Assembly: GCA_902603095.1 (NCBI GenBank)
Contig: CACKTS010000007.1
Location: 1-52,375, forward strand
DNA: 52,375 nucleotides
Direction of reading: 5' to 3'
Origin: an uncultured Alphaproteobacteria bacterium
GTDB taxonomy: Bacteria; Pseudomonadota; Alphaproteobacteria; HIMB59; GCA-002718135
The stretch's first letter is position 1. Every line of letters starts with the position of its first letter. This document shows, in pieces, positions 7,608-16,208 of the stretch. Under the pieces are notes generated by a model. The model saw only the letters and a list, made by a program, of their open reading frames with translations, did not search any database and had not been told where the DNA came from. Both the position numbers and the translations under genes were made by a program.

Positions 7608-9080
7608 TTATGGTAATACGTCCAAGTAAGTATCAACATCCCATTGCGTAACTGCAGAAAGGAATTTTTCCCACTCATCTTTCTTATAATGCATAAAGAC
7701 TCTAAGCATATCTTCAGGCAATGCTGCTTTAACAACTTTATCACTATCTAAGCGATCAATAGCTTCTCCTAAAGTTAGAGGCAGTTTATCAACTGCTTTT
7801 CCTTCTTTCATTGCATCATAAATATTTTTTTTCTCTGGTTCTCCTGGATCCATTTTATTATCTAGTCCATCTTCAAAAGCTTTTAAAATACCCGCTCCCA
7901 TTAGATATGGGTTATGAGATGAGTCTACAGATCTATACTCTACACGACCAGGAGCAGAAACACGAACACTACACGTTCTGTTTTGATATCCCCAATCAGC
8001 ATATACCGGTGCCCAAAAACCTGTATCCCAAAGTCTTCTATACGAATTAACTGTTGGAGATCCTAAACAAGTTAAAGCAGGTAAATGTTTTAATAAACCA
8101 GCAATACTATTTAATCCAACAGGACCAGGTTTTACTGGATCTAATTTTGGATCAGGCATAAACATATTTTCACCTCCGGATATGTGAGTGAAAACTTGAT
8201 CCATACCTGGTAATGGGTTGTTGCCAATAGGAGTAGATTTTAATTCTCCACCTTTCCAAAGGGAAACATTTGTATGACATCCATTAGCTGACACACCCAT
8301 AAAAGGTTTGCTCATAAAACAGGCAATTAAATTAAATTCTCTTGCAACTTGAGCACAAATTTGTCTATAAGTTGTAAGTCTATCAGCATTCCTTAAAACA
8401 TCATCATACATGAAATTTAATTCTAATTGGCCAGGTGCATCTTCATGGTCTCCTTGGATAACATCAAGGCCCATAGCACGGCAATATTCAATTACTTTCA
8501 TATATACAGGTCTTAGGGATTCAAATTGGTCAATATGATAACAATAAGGTCTTGAAAATCCATCTCCTGTTGGTTCTCCATTATCTTTCTTAGTCAACCA
8601 CATCATTTCTGGCTCAGTTCCAGCACGCATATTCATTCCAAATTTTTCTTGAAATTGATCTTGGAAAATTTTTAAATTACCGCGACAATCAGATGTTAAA
8701 TGTCCGCCAGGATTTTCATCTTCTTCTCTGTTTCTAAAACAAGTACACCAAACACGTGCAACTCTTTTATCCCATGGCAATTGAACAAATGTATCAGGTT
8801 CAGGAATCCCTACAAGTTCAGATGATTCAGGTCCATACCCAATATATTCACCATGCCTATCTACAAATAAATTAGCTGTAGCACCGTAAACCAATTGAAA
8901 TCCTTTTTCTGCTAAAGATTCCCAATGATCTGCAGGCACACCCTTACCAACGATCCTTCCTGTTACAGAAACAAATTGATAGTAGATATAAGTAATTCCT
9001 AATTCTTTTATTTTGTTTCTTACATCCTTTACTAATTTATCTCTTCCTGGTTGATTTACAAAATTTTCTAAATCACTCAT
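7608..9080 (-). CDS. glutamine-synthetase-family (type III/GlnT-like) amide ligase
   Basis: This 490-residue ATP-dependent glutamate-amide ligase has the GS fold. Motifs seen are AGTEPEMMWL (glutamate-binding region), GDHEDAPGQLELNF (metal and ammonium site), NGCHTNVSLW (ATP/glutamate loop), VNSYRRLWDTGFWAP and VEYRSVDSSHNPYL. I chose the ATG at 9080 because a GGGGGGA Shine-Dalgarno sequence lies just upstream; an in-frame TTG five codons earlier falls on that site. It differs clearly from gmaS, having SVRVSAPGRVEYRSVD where gmaS has the NNRTHMIRVPG region. It could therefore act on ammonia or on another amine. It follows the FAD oxidoreductase gene by 44 bases and precedes the amidotransferase gene by 20, so it is part of one operon. 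Confidence 0.8.
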   Translation of the reverse strand: MSDLENFVNQPGRDKLVKDVRNKIKELGITYIYYQFVSVTGRIVGKGVPADHWESLAEKGFQLVYGATANLFVDRHGEYIGYGPESSELVGIPEPDTFVQLPWDKRVARVWCTCFRNREEDENPGGHLTSDCRGNLKIFQDQFQEKFGMNMRAGTEPEMMWLTKKDNGEPTGDGFSRPYCYHIDQFESLRPVYMKVIEYCRAMGLDVIQGDHEDAPGQLELNFMYDDVLRNADRLTTYRQICAQVAREFNLIACFMSKPFMGVSANGCHTNVSLWKGGELKSTPIGNNPLPGMDQVFTHISGGENMFMPDPKLDPVKPGPVGLNSIAGLLKHLPALTCLGSPTVNSYRRLWDTGFWAPVYADWGYQNRTCSVRVSAPGRVEYRSVDSSHNPYLMGAGILKAFEDGLDNKMDPGEPEKKNIYDAMKEGKAVDKLPLTLGEAIDRLDSDKVVKAALPEDMLRVFMHYKKDEWEKFLSAVTQWDVDTYLDVLP

Positions 9081-9124
9081 ATTATTTCCCCCCAATTAAA
9101 TTATAAAAACCATACAACATCATA

Positions 9125-10471
9125 TTAACTCCAAGGAAAAGGACTATTTGAGGTTGGATGCAATTTTCCTTGCTCATATCTTGAAAACCTAAAAGGTTCT
9201 AATAATGAGCTTTTTTCTCCTAAAACTTCATCAGCTACTAATTTTCCCACACCAATCATTTTATAGCCATGATTAGAGTCAGCAATTAAATATACATTTT
9301 CTCTAAATTGATCAAAAACTGGAAAACAATCAGGAGTAAAACAACCTAAGCCCCCACCATCTTTTTTAAATAGATGTGATTTTCCTTCAAATCTTTTATG
9401 ACAAAAAGCTAAAGCTGAACTCCACATGTCAGCAAATTCATCAGTGATTACAAAATCCTCAGACTTATTTCCGTATGGGTCAACATTAACACCTTCTCCG
9501 CCAGGTTCTCCAACTTTATATGGAGAGGACCCACCTTGAATACCACCAAAATGAAAATCTGGTTTATAATATATGCCCCATAATTTATCTGTAATAAGAT
9601 GTTGCTTGTCACTATCAGAATATAGAGGCGCATCAGTATCAACATGAATAACAGGAGGCATATTGCCATCTTCAGTTTTTAAAAAATTAGGATCAACTCT
9701 TAAAACTCCTTCAGTTAACATCCAATAATGCCACATTGGATAATCTTTGTGAATTTTACCATCTTCTCCCTTGATGGAGATTTTGTTTGGTAAATCTAAC
9801 ATATCCCAAAAAGACTTTGCCCATGGTCCTGGCCCAACTATTACTTGATCACACTTTATTAAACCCTTATCAGTTTCAATTCCAGTAACTGCAGATGAAT
9901 TAGATCCATATTGGAAACCCTTTACTGTTGTGCCTGTTAAAATACGAACACCTTCTGCTTCAGCTTTATCTGCTAATCCATAAATAGCTGATGTATTATT
10001 TGCATATCCACCTCTTTTTTCATGCAAAACACTTGTGATTCCTTTTGCTTGCCAATCACCAAACATTTTTTTCATATAATTTTCTGAATCTTTTTCCCCT
10101 TGTATAAAAACTGAATCATATCCAATATTTTTTTGCTGAGCATAAATTTCAGCAACATCATTTTCCATGCATGCAGGACTTATCTGCATATAACCTACAT
10201 CATGATAATGAAATTTTTTTGCATCACTCTCCCATACATCAACACACATTGCCATTAACTCTCTCATAGCAGGTTGATAATAATTATTACGAACAACTCC
10301 ACAAGCAACACCACTTGCACCTGCAGCAATTGAATCTTTATCAATTACAAGTATTTTTGAACCATCACCTTTGCCTTTAGCTTTCAATTTTGTAGCTAGA
10401 TGCCAAGCAGTACTTAGACCATGAATTCCAGCACCTATAATTGCATAATCTACTTTTTCAGGGAGTGACAT
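9125..10471 (-). CDS. FAD-dependent oxidoreductase (DadA / sarcosine oxidase beta-like)
   Basis: This 448-residue DAO-family flavoprotein has a dinucleotide motif at the N-terminus (YAIIGAGIHGLSTAWHLA) and the segment IDKDSIAAGASGVACGVVRNNYY. The C-terminal part has GGLGCFTPDCFPVFD and LIADSNHGYKMIGVGK. Relatives oxidise secondary or tertiary amines such as sarcosine, dimethylglycine or N-methyl amino acids. It is the first gene of the operon with the GS-like and GltS-like genes, so oxidising an N-alkylglutamate to glutamate plus an aldehyde would fit; this is an inference. A perfect inverted repeat lies 70 bases before its start. It has no signal peptide and is probably cytoplasmic. Confidence 0.75.
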   Translation of the reverse strand: MSLPEKVDYAIIGAGIHGLSTAWHLATKLKAKGKGDGSKILVIDKDSIAAGASGVACGVVRNNYYQPAMRELMAMCVDVWESDAKKFHYHDVGYMQISPACMENDVAEIYAQQKNIGYDSVFIQGEKDSENYMKKMFGDWQAKGITSVLHEKRGGYANNTSAIYGLADKAEAEGVRILTGTTVKGFQYGSNSSAVTGIETDKGLIKCDQVIVGPGPWAKSFWDMLDLPNKISIKGEDGKIHKDYPMWHYWMLTEGVLRVDPNFLKTEDGNMPPVIHVDTDAPLYSDSDKQHLITDKLWGIYYKPDFHFGGIQGGSSPYKVGEPGGEGVNVDPYGNKSEDFVITDEFADMWSSALAFCHKRFEGKSHLFKKDGGGLGCFTPDCFPVFDQFRENVYLIADSNHGYKMIGVGKLVADEVLGEKSSLLEPFRFSRYEQGKLHPTSNSPFPWS

Positions 10472-10540
10472 ATTGAATATTTTCCTATAATTTTTTTAAT
10501 TTTGATGGTTTATTTTAAACTTTATATAGCTTAAAGTAAT

Positions 10541-10559
10541 TGTTTCAGCCACTGAAACA
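10541..10559. promoter_or_regulatory. candidate operator, inverted repeat (site 1 of 3)
   Basis: The sequence TGTTTCAGCCACTGAAACA is a perfect inverted repeat with 8-base arms and a 3-base centre. It lies between iclR (ends 10562) and the FAD oxidoreductase operon (starts 10471). Two other sites, at 16113-16131 and 48602-48620, share the TTTC-N7-GAAA core plus an outer A on the right. It could also fold as a hairpin after iclR, but no T-run follows on the minus strand, so an operator is more likely. Confidence 0.6.
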
Positions 10560-10561
10560 TC

Positions 10562-11323
10562 TTAATTTTCAATTAATTTTTTTGATATTAATCTTGCTGT
10601 ATGTGTTACTTTATGTGCCAAATCTTCTTCAGTTTTAACATTAATACTTCCTTTTGTTCCAGAAATTGCAATTCCTGCAATAGCTCTTTTTTGAGAATCC
10701 ATTATTGGGGCCCCTATTCCATAAACATAATCAAATGTTTCTGCCTCGTTTAAACTATAGCCTTTTTTTCTTATTTTTTCTAAATTTAGATAGAGTTTAT
10801 CTAAACTAGTAATAGTATTTGATGTATGTTTATGCAGTGTATAACTTTTATAAATCTCTCTTAATTCGTCTCTTGATTTATAAGCAAGAATTGCCTTTCC
10901 AAGTGCGCAACTGTGAGCATCCAATCTCATTCTAAATGCTCTTGGTGCATTCTCACCTAGTGGATCGACTTTATCGCAATAAACAATATGAGGACCTTCT
11001 AAAACCGCAAGATAAGTTATATGATTAGTTTCATAAGATAAATTTTTAATGTGCTCAAAGCATAAAGTTGTCAATGTTTTAAGAAAATCAGATTTATCAC
11101 CAAACTCAAAAATTTTATGCCCTAAAGAGTATAAGTTATTAGAAGTATCTTTAAAAATATATCCTAGGCTGGTTAGATAAGTTAAAATCCTAAAGGTAGT
11201 GGCTCTATCTAATTTAGTCATTAGGGAAACTTGGCTCGCTTTTAGAGGTTTTGGTGATTTTCCAACACATTCTATTATGGCTAAAGCTTTTTTTATTGAA
11301 CCACTTAAATAATTACGTGTCAT
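10562..11323 (-). CDS. IclR-family transcriptional regulator
   Basis: This 253-residue regulator has an N-terminal winged helix (SQVSLMTKLDRATTFRILTYL) followed by the IclR effector domain (HITYLAVLEGPHIVYCDKVDP, AHSCALGKAILAY, FDYVYGIGAPIMD, AIAGIAISGTKGSI). A longer reading frame reaches 11416, but its extra 31 residues are hydrophobic and run into the divergent gene. The ATG at 11323 gives the usual family length, so I chose it. It sits between the GlnT operon and tdm and is the only transcription factor in the window. That makes it the first candidate for control of the amine genes, and its effector domain probably binds a small amine or acid. Confidence 0.85.
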   Translation of the reverse strand: MTRNYLSGSIKKALAIIECVGKSPKPLKASQVSLMTKLDRATTFRILTYLTSLGYIFKDTSNNLYSLGHKIFEFGDKSDFLKTLTTLCFEHIKNLSYETNHITYLAVLEGPHIVYCDKVDPLGENAPRAFRMRLDAHSCALGKAILAYKSRDELREIYKSYTLHKHTSNTITSLDKLYLNLEKIRKKGYSLNEAETFDYVYGIGAPIMDSQKRAIAGIAISGTKGSINVKTEEDLAHKVTHTARLISKKLIEN

Positions 11324-11357
11324 AATATATTTATATGGATGATATATGAATAATAGT

Positions 11358-11395
11358 AAATTATTTATTTTAAAATATAATATAATAAATAATTT
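11358..11395. promoter_or_regulatory. AT-only inverted repeat in the divergent iclR promoter region
   Basis: Perfect 12-base arms (AAATTATTTATT and AATAAATAATTT) are separated by 14 AT bases, and the right arm ends directly before the ATG of the kinase gene. The 72-base gap between iclR and the divergent kinase gene must hold both promoters. Because the repeat contains only A and T it could be chance in this genome. It may instead be a promoter element, or autoregulatory. Confidence 0.3.
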
Positions 11396-12271
11396 ATGGA
11401 TAAAAATAGTATTCAATTAATTTCTGATATTAATTTCTGGAAGGGAAAAATTGATATTTCCTCAATTAAAGGAGGAATAACAAATAAAAACTTTCTTGTT
11501 ACTGATGGATCTGAAAAATATTTTGTAAGAATAGGAGATGATATACCAGAACATTTAGTTTTTAGATCAAATGAAGTACAAGCAAGCAAGGCAGCATCTA
11601 AAATTGGCATCTGTCCAAAATTATTATTTCATAAAAAATCAATTCAAGTTTTTAACTATATTGAAGGCAAAACATTTGGGTCTGAAGATATTAAAAAAAA
11701 TTTAAATAATATAACAAGACTTATAAAAAAGGTTCATACTAAAATTCCAAATCAACTGATAGGTCAATCTGTAATTTTTTGGGTTTTTCATGTAATAAAA
11801 AATTATAAAAATTTTTTAGAAGAGCATCAAAGTTCATACATAAAAATTCTTCCTGATCTTTTAAAAAAATCTCTGACATTAGAAAGTATATCATCACCTT
11901 TTGAAATTGTGTTTAGTCATAATGATCTGCTTCCAGCAAATTTTATTCAAAATGAAGAAAAGATATGGTTGATTGATTGGGAATATGCCGGATTTAATAC
12001 ACCATTATTTGATCTAGGTGGACTTGCTTCTAATAACAATTTTAATGAGAATGAAGAAAAACATTTACTTGAAAGCTATTTTGAAAAAAAATTATCATCA
12101 GAGTTACTGATAAAATACAAGGCAATAAAATCTGCTTCATTATTGAGAGAGACCATGTGGAGTATGGTTTCTGAAATTACCTCTAATATCGAATTTGATT
12201 ATAAGAGTTATACTGCGGAAAACTTATCAAAATTTAATGAATCTTTTGATGAAGAGTTTAAAATAAATTGA
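11396..12271 (+). CDS. choline/ethanolamine kinase-like phosphotransferase
   Basis: This 291-residue protein has the protein-kinase-like fold of choline and aminoglycoside phosphotransferases. The catalytic loop SHNDLLPANF has Asp177 as the likely base, and LIDWEYAG has Asp194 as the likely metal ligand. An N-terminal GGITNKNFLV segment matches the nucleotide-binding loop. LicA-type proteins with these motifs phosphorylate choline. The gene is divergent from iclR and 69 bases upstream of tdm on the same strand. It may therefore handle choline, ethanolamine or another amino alcohol alongside TMAO. No membrane segment is seen. Confidence 0.7.
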   Translation: MDKNSIQLISDINFWKGKIDISSIKGGITNKNFLVTDGSEKYFVRIGDDIPEHLVFRSNEVQASKAASKIGICPKLLFHKKSIQVFNYIEGKTFGSEDIKKNLNNITRLIKKVHTKIPNQLIGQSVIFWVFHVIKNYKNFLEEHQSSYIKILPDLLKKSLTLESISSPFEIVFSHNDLLPANFIQNEEKIWLIDWEYAGFNTPLFDLGGLASNNNFNENEEKHLLESYFEKKLSSELLIKYKAIKSASLLRETMWSMVSEITSNIEFDYKSYTAENLSKFNESFDEEFKIN

Positions 12272-12340
12272 AGTTTGTTTGAGATATATTAAGGTAATTT
12301 TCACTATTTAAAATACTTAATAAATTAAGAAAATTAAATT

Positions 12341-14698
12341 ATGAATATTGATATTAGCAAATATCCAGTCAGAAGATCTAATCCTATTGTCGTAGGTTCT
12401 TATGGACTTCCCGAAGATACAGAGAGATATATTGTTAAAGGACAAGGTTTAATTGGTATAGATTTAGATAAGGGGGATAAATTATATCTTAAAAATTTAG
12501 AAGGTAATCAAATTTGTGAAATAACTATTTTTGATAATAAAGGAAATAATAATCAAAATATTATTAATAAAAAACCTGAAATAGAAAATTCTTTTTTTAA
12601 AAAAATTTTAGATAACAGTTCAGATAAATTATTTTTAATTCAAAAACTAAAGAATAAAAAAATTAATCTTAATAAATTTACATCATCTTTATTTTTTAAT
12701 GAAAATTCAAAAAGAAATGATAGCGAAAATATAATAATAAACGAAAATTGTTTTATTATCTTAGCTTGTCCTGGCGAAAATATGATTGTTGGAAATCAAA
12801 ATCCACCTACTGACATTGAAGTTATAGTTAAGAGAATAAATCCAAAAAATAAAAAATTAGAGAGAATTTTACCTGAACCACTAGCTTCTCCTACAGAAGA
12901 AATTTTAATAAAAAATAGTTCTGCAATTGCCTATGAAATTAAAAAAGGAGACTATATTCAAATTATTGATTTATTTGGAAGACAGTGCTCAGACTTTATG
13001 GCCTTTGATAGTAATGCACTTCAAAATGGTAATGAACTATCAATTGATACTACAGCAAGTAGAGCGATTTTAGGTGGTTCGTATGCAATGCCTGGTTTAC
13101 ACTCAAAATATTTTGATAAAAATCTAGAACCTCTGGTTGAGGTAGTACAAGACACAATTGGTAGGCATGATACTTTTGGAACAGCTTGCACAAGAAAATT
13201 ATATGAAGATCAAGGATATTTTGGTCATATCAATTGCTCAGATAATTTTAATTTTGCGCTTGATAAATATGGAGTTGAAAAAAGAAATGGTTGGGCGGCT
13301 ATTAATTTATTTTTTAATACTGGGATAGACGCCAACAATGTTATTTTTTCTGACATGCCATGGTCACGTCCCGGTGATTATGTCCTCTTTCAAGCACAGA
13401 AAGATCTTGTATGTGTATCATCATCATGTCCTGATGATATTGATACTGCAAATGACTGGAACCCTACAGATATTTACGTTAGAGTTTATTCAGAAAAAAA
13501 TAGATTTGCAAAATCTATCGGTTATAGAAAAAATGCTGGAAGTGATTTTATGCTGACAAAAGAAACAGGTTTTCATCCAAGAACATCAAAATTAACAAAT
13601 GATATGATGGACTCTTCGGGTTTTTGGATTCCTAATAAATTTAATAATTATGGAACTATTAAAGAATATACTGAGTGTAGAAACAATGTAGTTATGATGG
13701 ATTTATCATCATTAAGAAAGTTTGAAGTTATTGGACCTGACTCTGAAGAATTACTCAATGTAGCACTTACGAGAAACATCAGAAAGCTAGCAGTTGGGCA
13801 AGTAGTATACACAGCAATGTGTTACGAGAATGGTACTATGATTGATGATGGTACGCTCTACAGACTAGGAGATCATAATTTTCGATGGATTTGTGGTAGT
13901 GATTATTCAGGAGAGTGGCTCACCCAATTAAGTGAAGAATTAAAACTCCATACAAACATTAAATCCTCAACAGATCACCTTCATAACATTTCAGTGCAAG
14001 GGCCAAATAGTAGAAAAGTGTTATCTAAAATTATATGGACTCCTCCTGCTCACCCAGATGTTAATAATCTAGAATGGTTTCATTTTACTATTAGCAGAAT
14101 TGGAGATCATAAAGGAATTCCAATTATGTTATCACGCACTGGTTATACAGGTGAACTTGGTTATGAAATTTATTGTCATCCTGATGATGCTCCCAAAGTA
14201 TGGGATGCAGTATGGGATGCAGGAAAAGAATTTAATATTTCACCAATGGGATTTGAAGCGCTTGATATGCTTAGAATTGAAGCAGGCTTAATTTTAGGTG
14301 GTAATGAATTTAGTGATGAAACTGATCCTTTTGAAGCGGGAATAAGTTTTACTGTTCCTCTTAAAACTAAAGAACAAAATTTTATTGGTAAAGAAGCTTT
14401 AGTTGAGAGGAAAGCGCATCCTCATAGAAAATTAGTTGGATTAGAAATAGAAGGTAACGAAAAAGTTAATCACGGTGATTGTGTTCATAGTGGTAGAGCT
14501 CAAGTTGGCATCATAACAAGTGGAACAGTCTCTCCTACTTTAAATAAAAATATTGCCTTATGCAGAATTGATATTCGTTCATCTGAACTTGGTACAGAGC
14601 TTGAAATTGGTAAACTTGATGGTCATCAAAAAAGAATATCGGCTAAAGTTGTACCTTTTCCTTTTTATGATCCGACAAAAAGTAGGGTTAGAGCCTAA
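12341..14698 (+). CDS. tdm: trimethylamine N-oxide demethylase
   Basis: This 785-residue fusion has an N-terminal DUF1989-type, zinc-binding half (about 1-390) and a C-terminal GcvT/aminomethyltransferase-type tetrahydrofolate-binding half (about 400-785). It converts TMAO to dimethylamine and formaldehyde, and the C-terminal half can capture the one-carbon unit on tetrahydrofolate. Possible zinc ligands and nearby residues are His276, Cys283, His296, Cys299, Cys358 and Cys363. The second half shows SVQGPNSRKVL, RTGYTGELGYEIY and MLRIEAGLILGG, and the protein ends DPTKSRVRA as Tdm proteins do. Its neighbours, convergent tmm and then tmoXWV, are the classic partners. It lies 69 bases after the kinase gene and may share its promoter. 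Confidence 0.92.
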   Translation: MNIDISKYPVRRSNPIVVGSYGLPEDTERYIVKGQGLIGIDLDKGDKLYLKNLEGNQICEITIFDNKGNNNQNIINKKPEIENSFFKKILDNSSDKLFLIQKLKNKKINLNKFTSSLFFNENSKRNDSENIIINENCFIILACPGENMIVGNQNPPTDIEVIVKRINPKNKKLERILPEPLASPTEEILIKNSSAIAYEIKKGDYIQIIDLFGRQCSDFMAFDSNALQNGNELSIDTTASRAILGGSYAMPGLHSKYFDKNLEPLVEVVQDTIGRHDTFGTACTRKLYEDQGYFGHINCSDNFNFALDKYGVEKRNGWAAINLFFNTGIDANNVIFSDMPWSRPGDYVLFQAQKDLVCVSSSCPDDIDTANDWNPTDIYVRVYSEKNRFAKSIGYRKNAGSDFMLTKETGFHPRTSKLTNDMMDSSGFWIPNKFNNYGTIKEYTECRNNVVMMDLSSLRKFEVIGPDSEELLNVALTRNIRKLAVGQVVYTAMCYENGTMIDDGTLYRLGDHNFRWICGSDYSGEWLTQLSEELKLHTNIKSSTDHLHNISVQGPNSRKVLSKIIWTPPAHPDVNNLEWFHFTISRIGDHKGIPIMLSRTGYTGELGYEIYCHPDDAPKVWDAVWDAGKEFNISPMGFEALDMLRIEAGLILGGNEFSDETDPFEAGISFTVPLKTKEQNFIGKEALVERKAHPHRKLVGLEIEGNEKVNHGDCVHSGRAQVGIITSGTVSPTLNKNIALCRIDIRSSELGTELEIGKLDGHQKRISAKVVPFPFYDPTKSRVRA

Positions 14699-14719
14699 TT
14701 AAAATTAATTTAAATAAAT

Positions 14720-16054
14720 TTATTTAGACTCCATAAAAGTTTTCATTGAATCATCCATTGCCTCTGCCCAAGGTGTATGGTGTATCGGTGCCAATGTTCC
14801 TGTCACTGCTGAAGTAAATGAATTATTTCTATAAGTCATAATATCTTCTTCTTTATGATGCTCCCAATCCTTGAAATGTTTTCTAATTAATTCAAAATCA
14901 ATTTCAGGATAGTCAGATGTTGAATGTAGATCTTTAGTGTATTCAGTTTGAAAATCTATCATTTGAATTGGATCTTCTAATGCTTCTTCTTCTAATACCC
15001 ATTTATTAATATCTTTTTCAATATCTTCATCATTAGGGATTTTAATTTTACCCATAATAACATCTCTAGCAAACCAAGCTTGGCAATCAAACATATTAAA
15101 AGTGTGGAATTGATCTTGCATTCCTAGATACATCATTTTGTGATTATCTTGCCAGACAACGCCTTTATACAGTTGAGGTGGATATAATCTATTACCTGTT
15201 TTAAGTTTTAACGCATCATCAAGATAAGGAAAGTGATGTAGATAGCCACTACACAAAATAATTGCATCAGTATTTTGTTCGTGTCCATCTTTAAAAATTG
15301 CCTTATTACCTTCTAACTTATCTAAATAATGAACTTCTTTCATTCCTTCAGGCCACTTAAAACCCATGGGATTATTTCGATAACCAATAGTTACTGACTT
15401 TGCACCATATTTATAGCACTGAAGAGCTATATCCTCAGCTGAATAACTGCTACCTAGTACTACAACATCTTTGCCTCTAAATTCCTCTGCATCTCTAAAA
15501 TCATGTCCATGTAATATTCTTCCAGGAAAAGAACTCATTCCTTCATAGTATGGAATGTATGGAACTGAAAAATGTCCTGAGGCAACAACTAAATAATCAA
15601 AATCTTCTTTTGTTGTTTTATTTTCTTTTTTATTTACTGAAGTAATTTCAAATTTATTTCCTTTAAAAACAGCATTACTTACAACTGTATTAAATTTTAT
15701 ATATTTTTTTACATTAGCTTTTTTGGCACGACCTAAAATATAATCATACAAAACTTCTCGCGGGGGAAAGGATGGGATAGGTTGTTTAAAGTGCTCATCA
15801 AATGAATAATCAGCAAATTCTAAACATTCTTTTGGTCCATTTGACCAAAGATATCGATACATACTATTTGGCACTGTATCACCAAATTCATCAGTTCCAG
15901 TTCTCCAACTATAGTTCCACAAACCGCCCCAATCTTCTTGTTTTTCAAAGCAAACAATCTCTGGAATATCAGAGCCTTTTTCTTCAGCCTGTTGAAAAGA
16001 TCTTAAAATAGATAATCCACAAGGTCCAGATCCAATAATTGCAACTTTTGTCAT
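14720..16054 (-). CDS. tmm: trimethylamine monooxygenase (flavin-containing)
   Basis: This 444-residue FMO-family enzyme oxidises trimethylamine to TMAO with NADPH and oxygen. It shows the FAD motif GSGPCG at 8-13, Asn72 in SNGPKECLEF at the position of the conserved FMO asparagine, an FMO signature at 176-186 (F-P-G...H...F) and the NADPH motif GSSYSAE at 201-207. The C-terminal region MTYRNNSFTSAVTGTLAP is typical of bacterial Tmm. A GAGG Shine-Dalgarno sequence precedes the ATG. It is divergent from tmoX with a palindromic site between them, and convergent with tdm. Confidence 0.93.
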   Translation of the reverse strand: MTKVAIIGSGPCGLSILRSFQQAEEKGSDIPEIVCFEKQEDWGGLWNYSWRTGTDEFGDTVPNSMYRYLWSNGPKECLEFADYSFDEHFKQPIPSFPPREVLYDYILGRAKKANVKKYIKFNTVVSNAVFKGNKFEITSVNKKENKTTKEDFDYLVVASGHFSVPYIPYYEGMSSFPGRILHGHDFRDAEEFRGKDVVVLGSSYSAEDIALQCYKYGAKSVTIGYRNNPMGFKWPEGMKEVHYLDKLEGNKAIFKDGHEQNTDAIILCSGYLHHFPYLDDALKLKTGNRLYPPQLYKGVVWQDNHKMMYLGMQDQFHTFNMFDCQAWFARDVIMGKIKIPNDEDIEKDINKWVLEEEALEDPIQMIDFQTEYTKDLHSTSDYPEIDFELIRKHFKDWEHHKEEDIMTYRNNSFTSAVTGTLAPIHHTPWAEAMDDSMKTFMESK

Positions 16055-16111
16055 ATATCCTCAAATAAAAATTAATTATCTCTTAAAAAATTAAGTTTTT
16101 AAAGAAAAAAG

Positions 16112-16132
16112 TTATTTCATATTATGAAATAA
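16112..16132. promoter_or_regulatory. candidate operator between tmm and tmoX (site 2 of 3)
   Basis: The core TATTTCATATTATGAAATA (16113-16131) is a perfect inverted repeat, and one more T/A pair outside it gives 10-base arms around one central base. It shares the TTTC-N7-GAAA core with sites at 10541 and 48602. It lies in the 154-base divergent gap, 58 bases from the tmm start and 77 from the tmoX start. It overlaps where a -35 box would sit for a possible -10 at TATAAG (16148-16153). That would suit repression or activation of tmoXWV. Confidence 0.65.
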
Positions 16133-16208
16133 ATGCGTTGCTTTCTCTATAAGACCCTTTAGTTGTTATTTAAATATATATATTTAACAAAACCCATATG
16201 GAGGAAAT

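Noticed and set aside
9081-9095. TTG start five codons earlier for the GS-like gene
   Set aside because: It would lie on the GGGGGGA ribosome site of the ATG at 9080.
11324-11416. Longer iclR reading frame starting at 11416
   Set aside because: The extra residues are hydrophobic and unlike the family, and they would overlap the divergent kinase gene.
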